From Conchocele bisecta (taxonomy: Eukaryota; Mollusca; Bivalvia; Lucinida; Thyasiridae), in the NCBI GenBank assembly GCA_029237695.1, contig CM055279.1, positions 55,129,530-55,193,529 of the forward strand: a stretch of 64,000 nucleotides of DNA, in the 5' to 3' direction. The translations under genes and the position numbers were made by a program. The notes beneath the pieces were generated by a model that was not told where the DNA came from, did no database searches, and saw only the letters and a program-made list of their open reading frames with translations. The stretch's first letter is position 1. Each line of letters opens with the position of its first letter. Of the stretch, positions 10,005 through 21,345 are shown one piece after another.

Positions 10005-11570
10005 CACGTCGTCCGCTAACCAAATCGTCCGTAAGTCAAATCGTCCGCTATTTTGTCAAATCGTCCGCTATTTTGGTCAATTCGGCCGCTATCTCAAATC
10101 AAAGTACTGAAATTACTGAAATGCATGTATTTTATCTCCACAAAAACTGATCACTTGCGGAACTAGAGACTGAAAGTTGCATATTTTCTCAATCATTGTC
10201 CAGAGGCAAATGTACTGTGCTGGTGCAAACCCATTCCCATCCACACGTTTTCTCTAGAATAAATTACTGTTTGTAACTCCCAGAAAACATTGTACCAAAT
10301 TGGCGGCTAACTGGCCACTGCTACCTAACTGTGAGAACTAAAGATAATAGCTGCTGTATTCATACGCACGAAATGTCATGATTCGTATTTTCCAAAATTT
10401 AACTGATAAACTGAGCCCAAAACTGTGAAAACTATACAGAATAGTATATGTAGAGTTTTAGATACCAAGCAAGACAGACCAAAACGCCATAGGATAAGTT
10501 GGCACAAGGCACTATTTTATTGGTCGTACTCGCCGTTTAGGCGTAGCACGACAATATGGCTGCCCCCATAGATATTTGCGTCACATAATATGCTATCTCT
10601 AAGGAGATAACATATAATCAAAGTACTGAAAGTACTGAAACTAGGTTAGCTCCACAAGATTACTATAACACTTATTATTTATTTATATAATGATGTTTAA
10701 TGGCTTATAATCAGTTAAGTCATTTTAGGTCGGTCAACAGGGTCAAATACCATATTACATGTGTATGGATAGAATGTTAATCCCAAAATCAGAACAGAAT
10801 ATTTACAGAAAATAAATATAGTCAGTGTACATGGCTTCGTGCACTTTACGTGTATTTTGATACTAATCAGAAACAAGTATACAAATAAAGTTTGCCTTTG
10901 TTTGTATATTGACAGATATAACACTTAACACCGGAAATATGTGTGTCACACGTCAGACAGTTCATGCAGATGAGGGGTCCGCCATTGTTGTTGTACTACA
11001 TGCATCAATTTGAAAACACATGGGCGTGTATATGGCATCGCACACCCGAAACTCTACCGATCTAACTTATACTTAGAATCTAACAATTAAAATTGATGTT
11101 CAGCATCAATCAATTATATGTTCAAATAATAAAGACCTATTAACTAAATATTTATGAAGACACCCGCAATTATGATGTCTGGCACCAAGCTACATCAACA
11201 GACTATTAAAACGATTGTTTCACCGTGCATGAAAATATTAAAATTAATATTATTGACCAAACGCCCACACCATCGCACCGTCAACAATAAACCAACATTA
11301 CTATCCTACTCTTTGTGCCTGGGAGAGAATGAGCTGAAAAAGTAGCGGCTGGATCTAATCAACAGCGCAGGAAATAATCCCTCAATACACCGTGGTAGCA
11401 TCGGTGTGTTAGGTATGCTGCGTGGTTTCCGTCGGCTCTGTTTAGTTGATTCTGTTTAGGTGATATGTTTCAGGTGATGATATTTACAAACTATACAAAA
11501 AAATTCAGCTTTGACCTATTTCTTTTCGATCTTCGTCATTTTTTTATCTAATGCTCTTAAATACACAGTA
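10005..11570. other. Intergenic sequence
   Basis: Positions 10008-10095 hold five copies of a TCAAATCGTCCGCTATTTTG-like motif that also appears at 15597-15680 and inverted at 21130-21225. About 10670-10830 is a worn SINE fragment. No gene is recognised. Confidence 0.5.
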
Positions 11571-11599
11571 TGTTAGATGTGGTGCGTGGTGTCCGGCAG

Positions 11600-13378
11600 A
11601 TCATCAGGCAATATAAACAAGAATTCCGCCACGGAAGCGGTATCGCGCCTGCCGAGGCATTTGACCGTGAACATTACAAGTAAATAAATGACCTTGAGAA
11701 TTTGGATGTGGGGGTGTGCGTAATGAAGCATCATCCCTAGACAAACATTGATGTGAAATATTATCAAAGTCTGGCAAGGGGTTAAAGAGATATTGTGAAA
11801 AAACAATAACTTTAACGTATTTCTGTTACAAAACAGGTGAACATTACAAGTAAATAAATGAGCTTGACCATGAGAATTTGGATGTAGGGGTGTGCGTAAT
11901 GAAGCATCATCCGTAGACAAACATTGATGTGAAATATTATCAAAGTCTGGCCAGGGGTTAAATAGATATTGTGAAAAAACAATAACTTTAACGCATTTCT
12001 GTTACAAAACCGGTGAACATTAAAAGTAAATAAATGACCTTGACCTTGAGAATTTGGATGTGGGGGTGTGCGTAATGAAGCAGCATCTCTAGACAAACAT
12101 TGGTGTGAAATATTATCAAAGTCTGGCAAGGGGTTAAAGAGATATTGTGAAAAAACAATAACTTTAACGCATTTCTGTTACAAAACCGGTGAACATTACA
12201 AGAATTCCGCCACGGAAGCGGTGTCGCGCCTGCTGAGGCATTTGACCGTGAACATTACAAGTAAATAAATTACCTTCACCTTCAGAATTTTGATGTGGGG
12301 GTGTGCATAATGAAGCATCATCCGTAGACAAACATTGATGTGAAATAGTATCAATGTCTGGAAAGGGGTTAAAGAGATATTGTGAAAAAACAATAACTTT
12401 AACGCATTTCTGTTACAAATCCGGTGAACATTACAAGTAAATAAATGACCTTGACCTTCAAAATTTGGATGTGGGGGTATGCGTAATGAAGCATCATCCA
12501 TAGACAAACATTGATGTGAAATATTATCAAAGTCTGCAAGGGGTTGGTTTTAAAGAGATATTGTGCAAAAACAATAACTTTAACGCATTTCTGTTACAAA
12601 ACCGGTGAACATAAAAAGTAAATATATGACCTTGACCTTCAGAATTTGGATGTGGGGGTGTGCGTAATGAAGCATCATCCCATGACAAACATTGATATGA
12701 AATATTATCAATGTCTGGCAAGGGGTTAAAGAGATACTGTGAAAAAACAATAACTTTAACGCATTTCTGTCACAAATCCGGTGAACATTACAAGGAAATA
12801 AATGACCTTGACCTTCAAAATTTGGATGTGGGGGTGTGCGTAATGAAGCATCATCCCTAGACAAACATTGATGTGAAATATTATCAATGTCTGGCAAGGG
12901 GTTAAAAAGATATTGTGAAAAAAACAATAACTTTAACGCATTTCTGTTACAAAACCGGTGAACATTACAAGTAAATAAATGACCTTGACCTTGAGAATTT
13001 GGATGTGGGGGTGTGCGTAATGAAGCATCATCCCTAGACAAACATTGATGTGAAATATTATCAAAGTCTGGCAAGGGGTTAAAGAGATATTGTGAAAAAA
13101 CAATAACTTTAACGTATTTGCCTTACAAAAAAACCGGACGACGACGACGACGCGGACGACGACGGAAAAAGCGCCGACTATAGTCGCGCCTCTGCTAAAG
13201 CAGGCGTGAAAAAAAGTAAATAAATGACCTTGACCTTCAGAATTTTGATGTGGGGGTGTGCGTAATGAAGCATCATCCCTAGACAAACATTGATGTGAAA
13301 TATTATCAAAGTCTGGCAAGAGATATTGTGAAAAAACAATAAATTTAACGCATTTGCCTTACAAAAAAGCGGACGACG
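11600..13378 (+). repeat. 176-bp tandem array (about nine units) with head and GAC-rich tails
   Basis: The head ACAAGAATTCCGCCACGGAA at 11607 starts the array and recurs at 12199. TAATGAAGC recurs at 11721, 11897, 12073, 12308, 12484, 12665, 12841, 13019 and 13263, mostly 176 bp apart. Units carry ATGACCTTGACCTT. The first tail (13134-13200) is a GACGACG run followed by GACTATAGTC and GCCTCTGCTAAAGCAGGC inverted repeats, and one more unit follows. It looks like two nested or recombined pearl/HINE-type elements. Minus-strand frames rich in MLHYAHPHIQILK are artefacts. Confidence 0.8.
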
Positions 13379-15576
13379 CGTAGACACTTGGATAACATAA
13401 TTATACCCACTTTTTGTAGACTAGATGGCCGTGGCCTGCATGTCGCGCCTTGGGGCCAGGCATGGACACTAAAAAAATAGATATAGTAGATGGAAAAACT
13501 TTAACCAAAAAACTTTAACCGGACACACGGACGGACATATGCCAAAATGCCGACGATATCGCGCTTTCCGCAAGCAGGTGTGACAATGATGATAAACACC
13601 CATGTGAAGTATCAAGGTATTGGGTGAAGCAGTTGCAGAGATATAGTACACGAAAAAACTTTAACAAAAAAATTCAAAGTAATTTGAACTTGACATAGGG
13701 CACAGGATCGCGCTTTCCGCAAGCAGGTGCGACAATGATGATAAACACCCATGTGAAGTATCAAGGTATTGGGTGAAGCAGTTGCAGAGATATAGTACAC
13801 GAACAAACTTTAACAAGTGAGTGAGTGAGTGAATAGGGTTTAACGTCCGCTTTTCTGACATAGAGGTACAAGCCTCAGGGAGTCTACACGCAGACGGGTC
13901 AACGGGATCGTGTCCCGTATCCACCTGTCCGAGGGGGGTAAATCCCAACTTCAGAACTCAATATTTACAATCAAAATATATATTCAGTCCTGAAATTAGA
14001 ACAACCTGATCTGGTGCCAGGCCCTCGCCACACCAGCATCATTTATCCCATCCCCTAAAAGTAATAGGATTAGCGCTAATCTTACTTTTATATATGGGGC
14101 ATAGCCCGACTCAACTCTCACGTACAAGAAAGCCAAAAATGTACATGAGGGCCAAATCCGGTATAGTGGGTTCCGGAAAGTATGAACCCAATCGTTAAGC
14201 CAGTTTAGTCGCCTTTTACGACAAGCAATGGCTACTGCAGCACTATTCTCAGGATCAGTTGATCCCGCCCCGGTGCCTGCACGGGGCAAACTTTAACAAA
14301 AAAATTCAAAGTAATTTGAACTTGACATAGGGCACAGGATCGCGCTTTCCGCAAGCAGGTGCGACAATGATGATAAACACCCATGTGAAGTATCAAGGTA
14401 TTGGGTGAAGCAGTTGCAGAGATATAGTACACGAAAAAACTTTAACAAAAAAATTCAAAGTAATTTGACCTTGACATGGGCACAGGATCGCGCTTTCCGC
14501 AAGCAGGTGCGACAATGATGATAAACACCATGTGAAGTATCAAGGTATTGGGTGAAGCAGTTGCAGAGATATAGTACACGAAAATACTTTAACAAAAAAA
14601 TTCAAAGTAATTTGACCTTGACATTGGGCACAGGATCGCGCTTTCCGCAAGCAGGTGCGACAATGATGATGAAAAACACCCATGTGAAGTAACAAGGTAT
14701 TGGGTGAAGCAGTTGTAGAGATATAGTACACGAAAAAACTTTAACAAAAAAATTCAAAGTAATTTGACCTTGACATTGGGCACAGGATCGCGCTTTCCGC
14801 AAGCAGGTGCGACAATGATGATAAACACCCATGTGAAGTATCAAGGTAATGGGCGAAGCAGTTGCAGAGACATAGTATAACGAAAAAGTTTTAACCAAAA
14901 AACTTTAAGCAGACGTACGTTAAAAAGTTAACGTTGAAAATGGCTAAGTCAATTACGTAGAAATAATAGGTGAAGGTAAAAAAAATGGTCACATGTTGGA
15001 TAGTTGTATGTGGTAGGCACGCCTTGGTTATGAAGCTGTGAAAGTTTGGTGGTCCTAGGTGGTACAGTACCAAAGAAATGGACTTAAACACGAAAACTTA
15101 ACATTGTAAACGCGAAAACTTAACATTGAAAATGGCTAAGTCGACTGCGCGCGGAAAAAATGGGTGAAGTTAATAAAAAAAAAAGTAACATGTCGGATAG
15201 TGATATGTGGTGGGTACCCCTTGATTATGAAGCTGTGAAAGTTTGGTGGTCCTAGGTGGTACAGTACCAAAGAAATGGACTTAAACACGAAAACTTAACA
15301 TTGTAAACGCGAAAACTTAACATTGAAAATGGCTAAGTCGACTACGCGGAAAAAATGGGTGAAGTTAAAAAATAAGTAACATGTTGGATAGTGATATGTG
15401 GTGGGCACCCCTTGATTATGAAGCTGTGAAAGTTTGGTGGTCCTAGGTGGTACAGTAACAAAGAAATGGACTCAAACACGAAAACTTAACATTGATTGTG
15501 GACGCCCGCCGCCCGCCCGCCCGCCCGGCTTTCGCCAATCCAATAGCCTGGATTTTTTTTCAAAAAACCTGGCTAA
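13379..15576 (+). mobile_element. Composite satellite element A (149-bp plus 195-bp arrays)
   Basis: The layout is: head (CTAGATGGCCGTGGCCTGCA, then a GGACACACGGACGGAC tract and CGCGCTTTCCGCAAGC), a 149-bp array with about six units (13560-14900) interrupted by a SINE, a second array of about 195 bp (14905-15495), a CCCG-rich tract, and the end GCCTGGATTTTTTTT-CAAAAAACC-TGGCTAA. The end can fold (GGATTTTTT with AAAAAACC) just before CTAA, which recalls Helitron-type 3' ends. Usual 5' bases (ACAAGAAACGAGGC) are missing here. Confidence 0.7.
13815..14286 (-). repeat. Full SINE-like insertion with an 11-bp target duplication
   Basis: CAAACTTTAAC flanks the insert at 13804-13814 and 14287-14297. 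On the minus strand the element runs from GCCCCGTGCAGGCACCGGGG through CTTGTCGTAAAAGGCGAC to GACGTTAAACCCTATTCACT with an ACTC-type simple tail, the usual SINE 3' end. It lies inside the 149-bp satellite array, so it is younger than the array. A near-identical copy is at 21513-21990. Confidence 0.85.
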
Positions 15577-15596
15577 TAATATATAAAAACCAATAG

Positions 15597-15680
15597 TCAA
15601 ATTGTCCGCTATTTGGTCAAATCGTCTGCTATATATATTTGGTCAATTCGTCCTCTATTTGGCCAAATTGTCCGCTATTA
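15597..15680 (+). repeat. Short TTTGGTCAAATYGTCYGCT repeats
   Basis: Four units of about 20-25 bp (AAATTGTCCGCTATTTGGTC) abut the Tc1 remnant. The same motif is at 10008-10095 and inverted at 21130-21225. Its role is unknown. Confidence 0.55.
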
Positions 15681-15709
15681 TATTTTTATATATGCATATG
15701 TATATTATA

Positions 15710-16287
15710 CTTAAGGCCAAAAGAATCTTTTCAGTATAGAAATGGTTCAACATTTCGTGAACCAGGAGGTTTAAACACCTGATGTAAAATGTTTTTAGTG
15801 CTGAATCTAATCTGCAACTACTGCACCAAAATATTGGATGCATGTGTTTAAAAGATGACAAAACCCTTCATTTCAAAACCTGCAGTAAAAGAGAACACAA
15901 TTTGGAAACTTTCCTAGTCAATATTGATTATCCAGAGCATAAAAAGGATCACATACAGTGATCACAATGATGAATTGACCGTATTCAGTACCTAGTGTGC
16001 CCACCTTGAGCGTTGATCAATGTTTGGCAACGTCTGCACATTGAATGTAAACATGACCGAATGTCAAGTTGAGGCATTGCTTCCCATTCTCTTTACTGCA
16101 GTTTTTTAAATGAAGGGTGTTGTTGTCTTTCATTGGTTACACAATTTCTAACACATGCATCTAATGTTTTGGTGCAGTAGTTGCAGATTAGATTCACATT
16201 AAAAACATTTGACATCAGGTTTTTAAATATACTTGTTCACGAAATATTAAACCATTTGTATACCGTCAAGTTTTTTTTGGCCTTAAG
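15710..16287. mobile_element. Tc1/mariner deletion derivative with long TIRs
   Basis: CTTAAGGCCAAAAG at the left and GGCCTTAAG at the right are the ends of inverted arms of about 190 bp (15710-15900, 16095-16287). TA dinucleotides flank both ends (15708-15709, 16288-16289). The centre keeps the last 35 codons of a Tc1-like transposase, listed separately. Confidence 0.85.
15985..16092 (-). pseudogene. Tc1-like transposase C-terminal remnant
   Basis: Minus-strand codons read REWEAMPQLDIRSCLHSM, then CRRCQTLINAQGGHTRY and a TGA. The SM-x-RRC and GGHT-x-Y ending is the characteristic C-terminus of Tc1 transposases. All catalytic (DDE) sequence is gone and a stop precedes the segment, so it encodes no enzyme. 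Confidence 0.85.
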
Positions 16288-16344
16288 TATATATATAGCA
16301 ATTGGTTTTACTCTTTCTATTTACCATATTTCTCCTTGAAAGTT

Positions 16345-16720
16345 TTTTTGTTTGTTTGTTTATTAGTGTGTAATGGCCTATCAACAGCTAAGGTCATGTA
16401 AGGCCGGGCAAACGGGTTCGATCCTGAAATTAGAATAACCTGACCTGGTGCCAGGTCCATACCTACCAACCAATCAACTTGGCCCCTTCCCCTAGAAAAT
16501 AGGATTACGAATTATCGTTAATACTCACTAAGGGGTATAACAACCAAATTCAACTGACAAATACAAAATGTGCCAATGATGTATGTGAGGGCCAAAACCA
16601 GGTCTTCCAGTCGGGAATTTCCGGGTAAAGGATATTGAAACCTCCGGATCGTTAAACAATTCCCATGACGATGCTCCCAACCTGCCACCCACCCCTCCTT
16701 GATAAAGTCATGCCAGACAG
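16345..16720 (-). repeat. SINE-like repeat, GGTGCCAGG family
   Basis: Written on the plus strand: TTTGTTTGTTTGTTTATTAG tail, TAATGGCCTATCAACAGC, CAAACGGGTTCGATCC, CCTGACCTGGTGCCAGGTCC, GAGGGCCAAAACCAGGTC and GATGCTCCCAACCTGCC. The AAAC-type simple tail shows that the element runs on the minus strand. Copies cluster at 16-20 kb and 28 kb. Confidence 0.7.
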
Positions 16721-17045
16721 CATTAAAAATTAATACAAGAATTCCGCCATCTAACCGATATGCTTTATTTTTTATTTCTCCATGAAACAATATGATCCAT
16801 TTACTAGACAATACATTCGTTATACACTTGCTGTGTAATCACCAATTGACAATAAACATTCAGATATCACACCTTGGTACAAACAATGAATGCTAAAGTG
16901 TCATAAGCGGAACCTCATAATCAAACTGCGATTGTTTCATTATTATATCCACTTAATGAAAATAAATGGGTATATTGTTTTCGTCACAGGTGTCCGTCCG
17001 TCCGTCCGTCCGTCCAAGGATTTATTTTATGTCTGGTCCGGGCAC
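16721..17045. other. Intergenic sequence with a GTCC microsatellite
   Basis: A GTCC repeat is at 16990-17015. The rest is AT-rich and featureless to me. Confidence 0.5.
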
Positions 17046-17184
17046 ACATTAGGGTACTTATGTGGCTAGCCCCACAGGGTTATGGACTTGTTAAAGGATA
17101 GGGTTGGTTACAATTAGCCACCTAAAAAATCGTTTTATGTGGCTAATATTTAACATGTGATAAGCCACATAAGTACCCTAATGT
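17046..17184. mobile_element. MITE with TTAGGGTACTTATGTGGCT ends
   Basis: Inverted ends of about 20 bp (ATTAGGGTACTTATGTGGCT) enclose an AT-rich centre with repeated AGCCACATAAAA. GTCC/GGAC microsatellite lies on both sides. Two further copies (41334-41440, 63541-63700) have the same setting. Confidence 0.75.
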
Positions 17185-17324
17185 AAGAACGTCCGTCTGT
17201 ATGTCCATCCGTCACATATTTTTTCAAGATGTAAAACTTTTAAACCGTAACAGATGGAGACTTAATATTTTGTATGTATTTGCAGAGGTATCCGGACAAA
17301 AACCCCTTGGACATAACCCCCTTC

Positions 17325-18035
17325 GTATAACTAGATGGCCGCGGCCTGCATGTCGCGCCTTGTGGCGAGGCATGGGCACTAAAAAAAAGATATAGTATAA
17401 CGAAAAACTTTAACCAAAAAACTTAACCAAAAACTTTAACCAGACACACGAACATACGTCAAATTGCCGACTATATCGCGCTTTCCGCAAGCGAGCGCGA
17501 AAAAAACTTTAACCAAAAACTTCAAAGTAATTTGACCTTGACATTGGGCACAGGGGCCGCACAGGAGGCGGGTAGAATGAAAATATAGATGATGATAAAC
17601 ACCCATGTGAAGTTTCAAGGTAATGGGCAAAGCAGTTGCAGAGATATAGTATAACGAAAAACTTTAACCAAAAAACTTAACCAAAAAACTTAACCAAAAA
17701 CTTTAACCAAAAAACTTAACCAAAAAACTTAACCCAAAACTTCAAAGTAATTTGACCTTGACATTGGGCACAGGGGCTGCACGGGAGGGGGGTAGAATGA
17801 AAATATAGATGGTGATAAACACCCATGTGAAGTTTCAAGGTAATGGGCAAAGCAGTTGTAGAGATATAGTATAACAAAAAACTTTAACCGAAAAATTTTA
17901 ACAAAACAAAAAATTTTAACAAAACAACTTAACCAAAAAACTTAACCCAACAACTTTAACCGGACACACGTACGTACGTACGTACGTACGTACGCCAAAG
18001 TGCCCACTATATCGCGCTTTTCGCAAGCGGGCGCG
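17325..18035 (+). repeat. Composite repeat, ancestral-type long units
   Basis: It has the head CTAGATGGCCGCGGCCTGCA, repeated AACTTTAACCAAAAAACTTA, and two bodies containing TTTGACCTTGACATTGGGCA, CAGGGGCCGCAC and GATGATAAACACCCATGTGA. A TACG microsatellite (about 17969-17995) precedes a tail hairpin ATCGCGCTTTTCGCAAGCGG. The bodies lack the hairpin found inside the 149-bp monomers. The copy at 59563-60165 is alike. Confidence 0.7.
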
Positions 18036-18046
18036 ACAAAAATAAC

Positions 18047-18193
18047 ATGGACATAACCCCCTTCATGATTTTTACAGGGTGGACAAAACACCCTCCATCA
18101 TTTTGACAAGGTGGACATAACCCCCTTCTCAGTTTTTACACGTAGAGGGGGTTTTGTCCACCCTGTAAAAATCATGAAGGGGGTTATGTCCAT
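18047..18193. repeat. Perfect 43-bp inverted repeat
   Basis: Positions 18047-18089 (ATGGACATAACCCCCTTCAT and on) and 18151-18193 are exact reverse complements around a 61-bp centre that repeats parts of the arm. Related bases occur at 17296-17325. It is probably the ends of a small palindromic element. Confidence 0.85.
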
Positions 18194-18229
18194 ATGGTTA
18201 TTTTCATACAAAGTGGGTTATGTCCAAGG

Positions 18230-18710
18230 TTTTTTTTTACCTACATTCATTTGCAGATGCGCAACATGAATTTCGATTTTCAATTTGAGCCCCCAGTCAT
18301 GGAATGAGGATTAGTAATAGCTGGAGACTTCACATTTGGTATGTGGCTTCCTTATGGTGTGGAGATTCGCAAATTGAATGTAGATTTTTTATTTGAATCC
18401 CGACCCATGGATTATCTCCCCATTTCGGAATTTGGAAAAGTGGGTATATGGCGATCATGGCGCGCCACCGACCTTTCTCTAGTTTAAATAGATATGCAAA
18501 AAGTTTATTCCTCAATTAAATGAAAGTATTTTGATGAATCTCTACACTGTTTGCCATTAAGTTTATCTTATTTACCCATACCAATAAGAATGATCAGTGC
18601 ATATGTTGTCACCATTGAATTGATATGCTTTACTTTTTCATCCATGAAAAAATATGATCAGTCACTACACGGTGCCATTTTGATTGTCTTATTTGCCCAT
18701 TCTAATAAAA
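18230..18710. other. Intergenic sequence
   Basis: No feature that I can support. Confidence 0.5.
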
Positions 18711-18957
18711 GTGTTTGTTTATTTTGTTTTTTGGTGTTTAACGGCCTATCAACAGCTCAGGTTATGTAAGGCCAGGCAAACGGGTTCGATCCCGTTTTAA
18801 CCTGCAGCATTGGGGGGAAAATCCCAAAACAAGAACGGAATATTTACATCGAGAAAAAATATATTCAGTCCTGAAATTAGAATAACCTGACCTGGTGCCA
18901 GGTCCATACCACACCAAGTCACTTGGCCCCTTCCCCTAAAATAGGTTTTGTTTGTTT
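18711..18957 (-). repeat. SINE-like repeat, truncated
   Basis: Plus-strand order GTTTGTTTATTTTGTTTTTT, TTTAACGGCCTATCAACAGC, GGGTTCGATCCCG, TTGGGGGGAAAATCCC, CTGGTGCCAGGTCC, then a junction into the next copy at about 18955. Confidence 0.7.
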
Positions 18958-19590
18958 GTTAGGGTTTAACGGCCTATCAACAGCTAAGGTCATTTAAGGC
19001 CGGGTTCATGGGTTTAGTACTAAATGCCATACATTACCTGTACAAGTACATGTACCGTACATGTTCAAGTATATGTACAAATGGGGGGAAAATCCCAAAA
19101 TCAGAACTGAATATTTACAATAAGAAACTATATATTCAGCCCTGAAATCAGAATAATCCTGATTTGATGCCAGGTCCTAGCCACACCTGAATCACTTGGC
19201 CCCCTCCCAAAAGCAATAGGATCAGTAATAATCTTACCACTTTTATAATGGGCAATAACCTAATTCAACTCCGTGGTAACAAGAGCCAAAGATAAAAACG
19301 TACCGGAGGGCCAAACCAGGAAACTCGTGATTCCTATAAGGAGGAACCCCTATCGTTAATTTACACCGTCACGTTCACCCAACCACCACCCACCCCCTAA
19401 AATAGGATTACAAATAATCATAATACTCACATGATTATAACCAGATTCAACCGTCACATACAAAATGCCAAAGACATATGTGAGGGCCAAACCAGGTCTC
19501 CAGTTGGGATTCCAGTAAGGATGAACCCCGATCGTTAAATTACCCATGCGTGCTCCCACCTGCCACCCACCCAATAAAATTGATCAGTGC
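18955..19590 (-). repeat. SINE-like repeat, two joined partial copies
   Basis: The tail TTTTGTTTGTTTGTTAGGG and TTTAACGGCCTATCAACAGC are followed by the body to about 19370, then a second partial body (AAAATAGGATTACAAATAATC to CCACCTGCCACCCACC). A TGTACATGTAC-like stretch (19030-19075) replaces the usual GGGTTCGATCCCG segment. Confidence 0.65.
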
Positions 19591-19747
19591 CTATGCCTTC
19601 CAGACCACATGATCTGGAAATGTACATCATTGTCAGATCAGGGCAGTACTGTTCGCTGGTGACATCGACTGTTCTGTCCTATTTCCGTAGATCGTAAAGT
19701 TTAATTCCCCCCAAAACATATGTATGTTTCGTAAATAAGTGAGATAG

Positions 19748-20175
19748 TTGAGAAAAGATTCATTGTATTTATTTGATTTAGCGTATGTCCTGAAACGTTT
19801 GTTAGCAAAGATATACATGCTATACATGACAGTTTGTTTATTGGTGTTTAACGGCCTATCAACAGCTATGGTCATGCAAGGCCGAACAAATGGGTTCGAT
19901 CCCGTTTTAACCTGTTGCATTGGGGGGAAAATCCCAAAATCAGAACGGAATATTTACAGAGAAAAATATTTTCAGCCCTGAAATGAGAATAACCCGACAT
20001 GGTGCCAGGTCCATACCACACCAAAGTCACTTGGCCCCTTCCCCTAAAATAGGATTACAAATAATCGTAATACTCACATAAGGGGTATAACCAGGTTCAA
20101 CTGTCATATACAAAATGCCAGACGTATGTGAGAGCCAAACCAGGTCTCCAGTAGGAATTCCGGTCAGGATAACGG
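19748..20175 (-). repeat. SINE-like repeat with a flank shared with the next copy
   Basis: The body 19830-20175 is the GGTGCCAGG family. The preceding 80 bp (TTGAGAAAAGATTCATTGTA to TACATGCTATACATGACAG) are repeated at 20222-20310 before the next copy. Host DNA and SINE were therefore duplicated together, a segmental duplication of about 480 bp. Confidence 0.7.
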
Positions 20176-20765
20176 CCTATCAACAGCTAAGGTCGTGGAA
20201 GGCCGGGCAAACGGGTTTGTATAGTTGAGAAAAGATTCATTATATTTATTTGATTTAGCGTATGTCCTGAAACCTTTGTTAGCAAAGATATACATGCTAT
20301 ACATGACAGTTTGTGTTTATTGGTGTTTAACGGCCTATTAACAGCTATGGTCATGTAAGGCCGGGCAAACGGGTTCGATCCCATTTTAACCTGTTGCATT
20401 GGGGGGAAAATCCCAAAATCAGAACGGAATATTTACATCAAGAAAAAATATATTCAGCCTTGAAATAAGAATAACCCGACCTGGTGCCAGGTCCATACCA
20501 CACCAACGTCACTTGGCCCCTTCCCCTGAAATACGATTACAAATAATCGTAATACTCACATAATGGGGATTACCAGATTCAACTGTCACATACAAAATGC
20601 CAAACACGTATGCGAGGGCCAAACCAGATCTCCAGTCGGCATTCCATTAAGGATGAACCCCGATCGTTAAATTATCCATCGCACGCACCCACCTGCCACC
20701 CACTCTGGTCAGGATGAAGCCCGATTGTTAAATTACCCATTGCATTCTCCCACCTGCCTCACACG
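20176..20765 (-). repeat. SINE-like repeat, duplicated unit
   Basis: It begins with a short AACGGCCTATCAACAGCTAA piece joined directly to the duplicated flank (20222-20310), followed by a full body (20314-20700) and an extra fragment of the 3' part (20705-20765). Confidence 0.7.
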
Positions 20766-21345
20766 CTATACAGGACAGGTGTCCGAATTCCATTTTCTCA
20801 TACAAGTATGTGATAAGGCATAACATGACATACTATGGGTTTCTGTGTGATTTATTATATCTTCCATCTTGATACATACATGTATTATGAATGAGCCCAA
20901 CTCTGGAATTACCACCGCCCTCCCTCGCCCCCATTATTGCATCACCAACATCGTAAAATAAGGTATACATGTATCAGATCAAATCATCCGCTTACCACAG
21001 CACACATTAATGAAACTATAGAACAAACAACAATATGCTATACATATATATTCAGTATCAGGAATCAGTATATGCAACAAACAAAATTTTACCAGTTTGG
21101 ATAGCATTACACATCATGATAATATAGTATACTAGCGGGCGACTTTTAACTAATTTGACCAAATAGCAGAGAAATTTACTTGCGGACGATTAGACCAAAG
21201 CGGACGATTTGACTTGTATTCAATGACACTATTGATGATAATAAACATGCACATGCACATAAAGTTTCAAGCCAATTGGTCACACGATAATAAAATTATA
21301 GCAGAATGGAAAATGTGATGGACAGACAGCAGACAACTTTCGTGG
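20766..21345. other. Intergenic sequence
   Basis: Contains the inverted TTTGGTCTAATCGTCCGC motifs at 21130-21225 and a stretch like the 9.5-9.9 kb units (CACATAAAGTTTCAAGCC). No gene. Confidence 0.5.

Noticed and set aside
11573..13387. Tandem array as a possible CRISPR
   Set aside because: Eukaryotic context; units are contiguous 176-bp repeats without short repeats and unique spacers.
13469..14898. Many 60-110 codon minus-strand frames with MYYISATASPNTLILHMGVY, also at 33403-34706 and 60436-62625
   Set aside because: They repeat with the 149-bp satellite period and appear in shifting frames; this is open satellite sequence, not a protein family.
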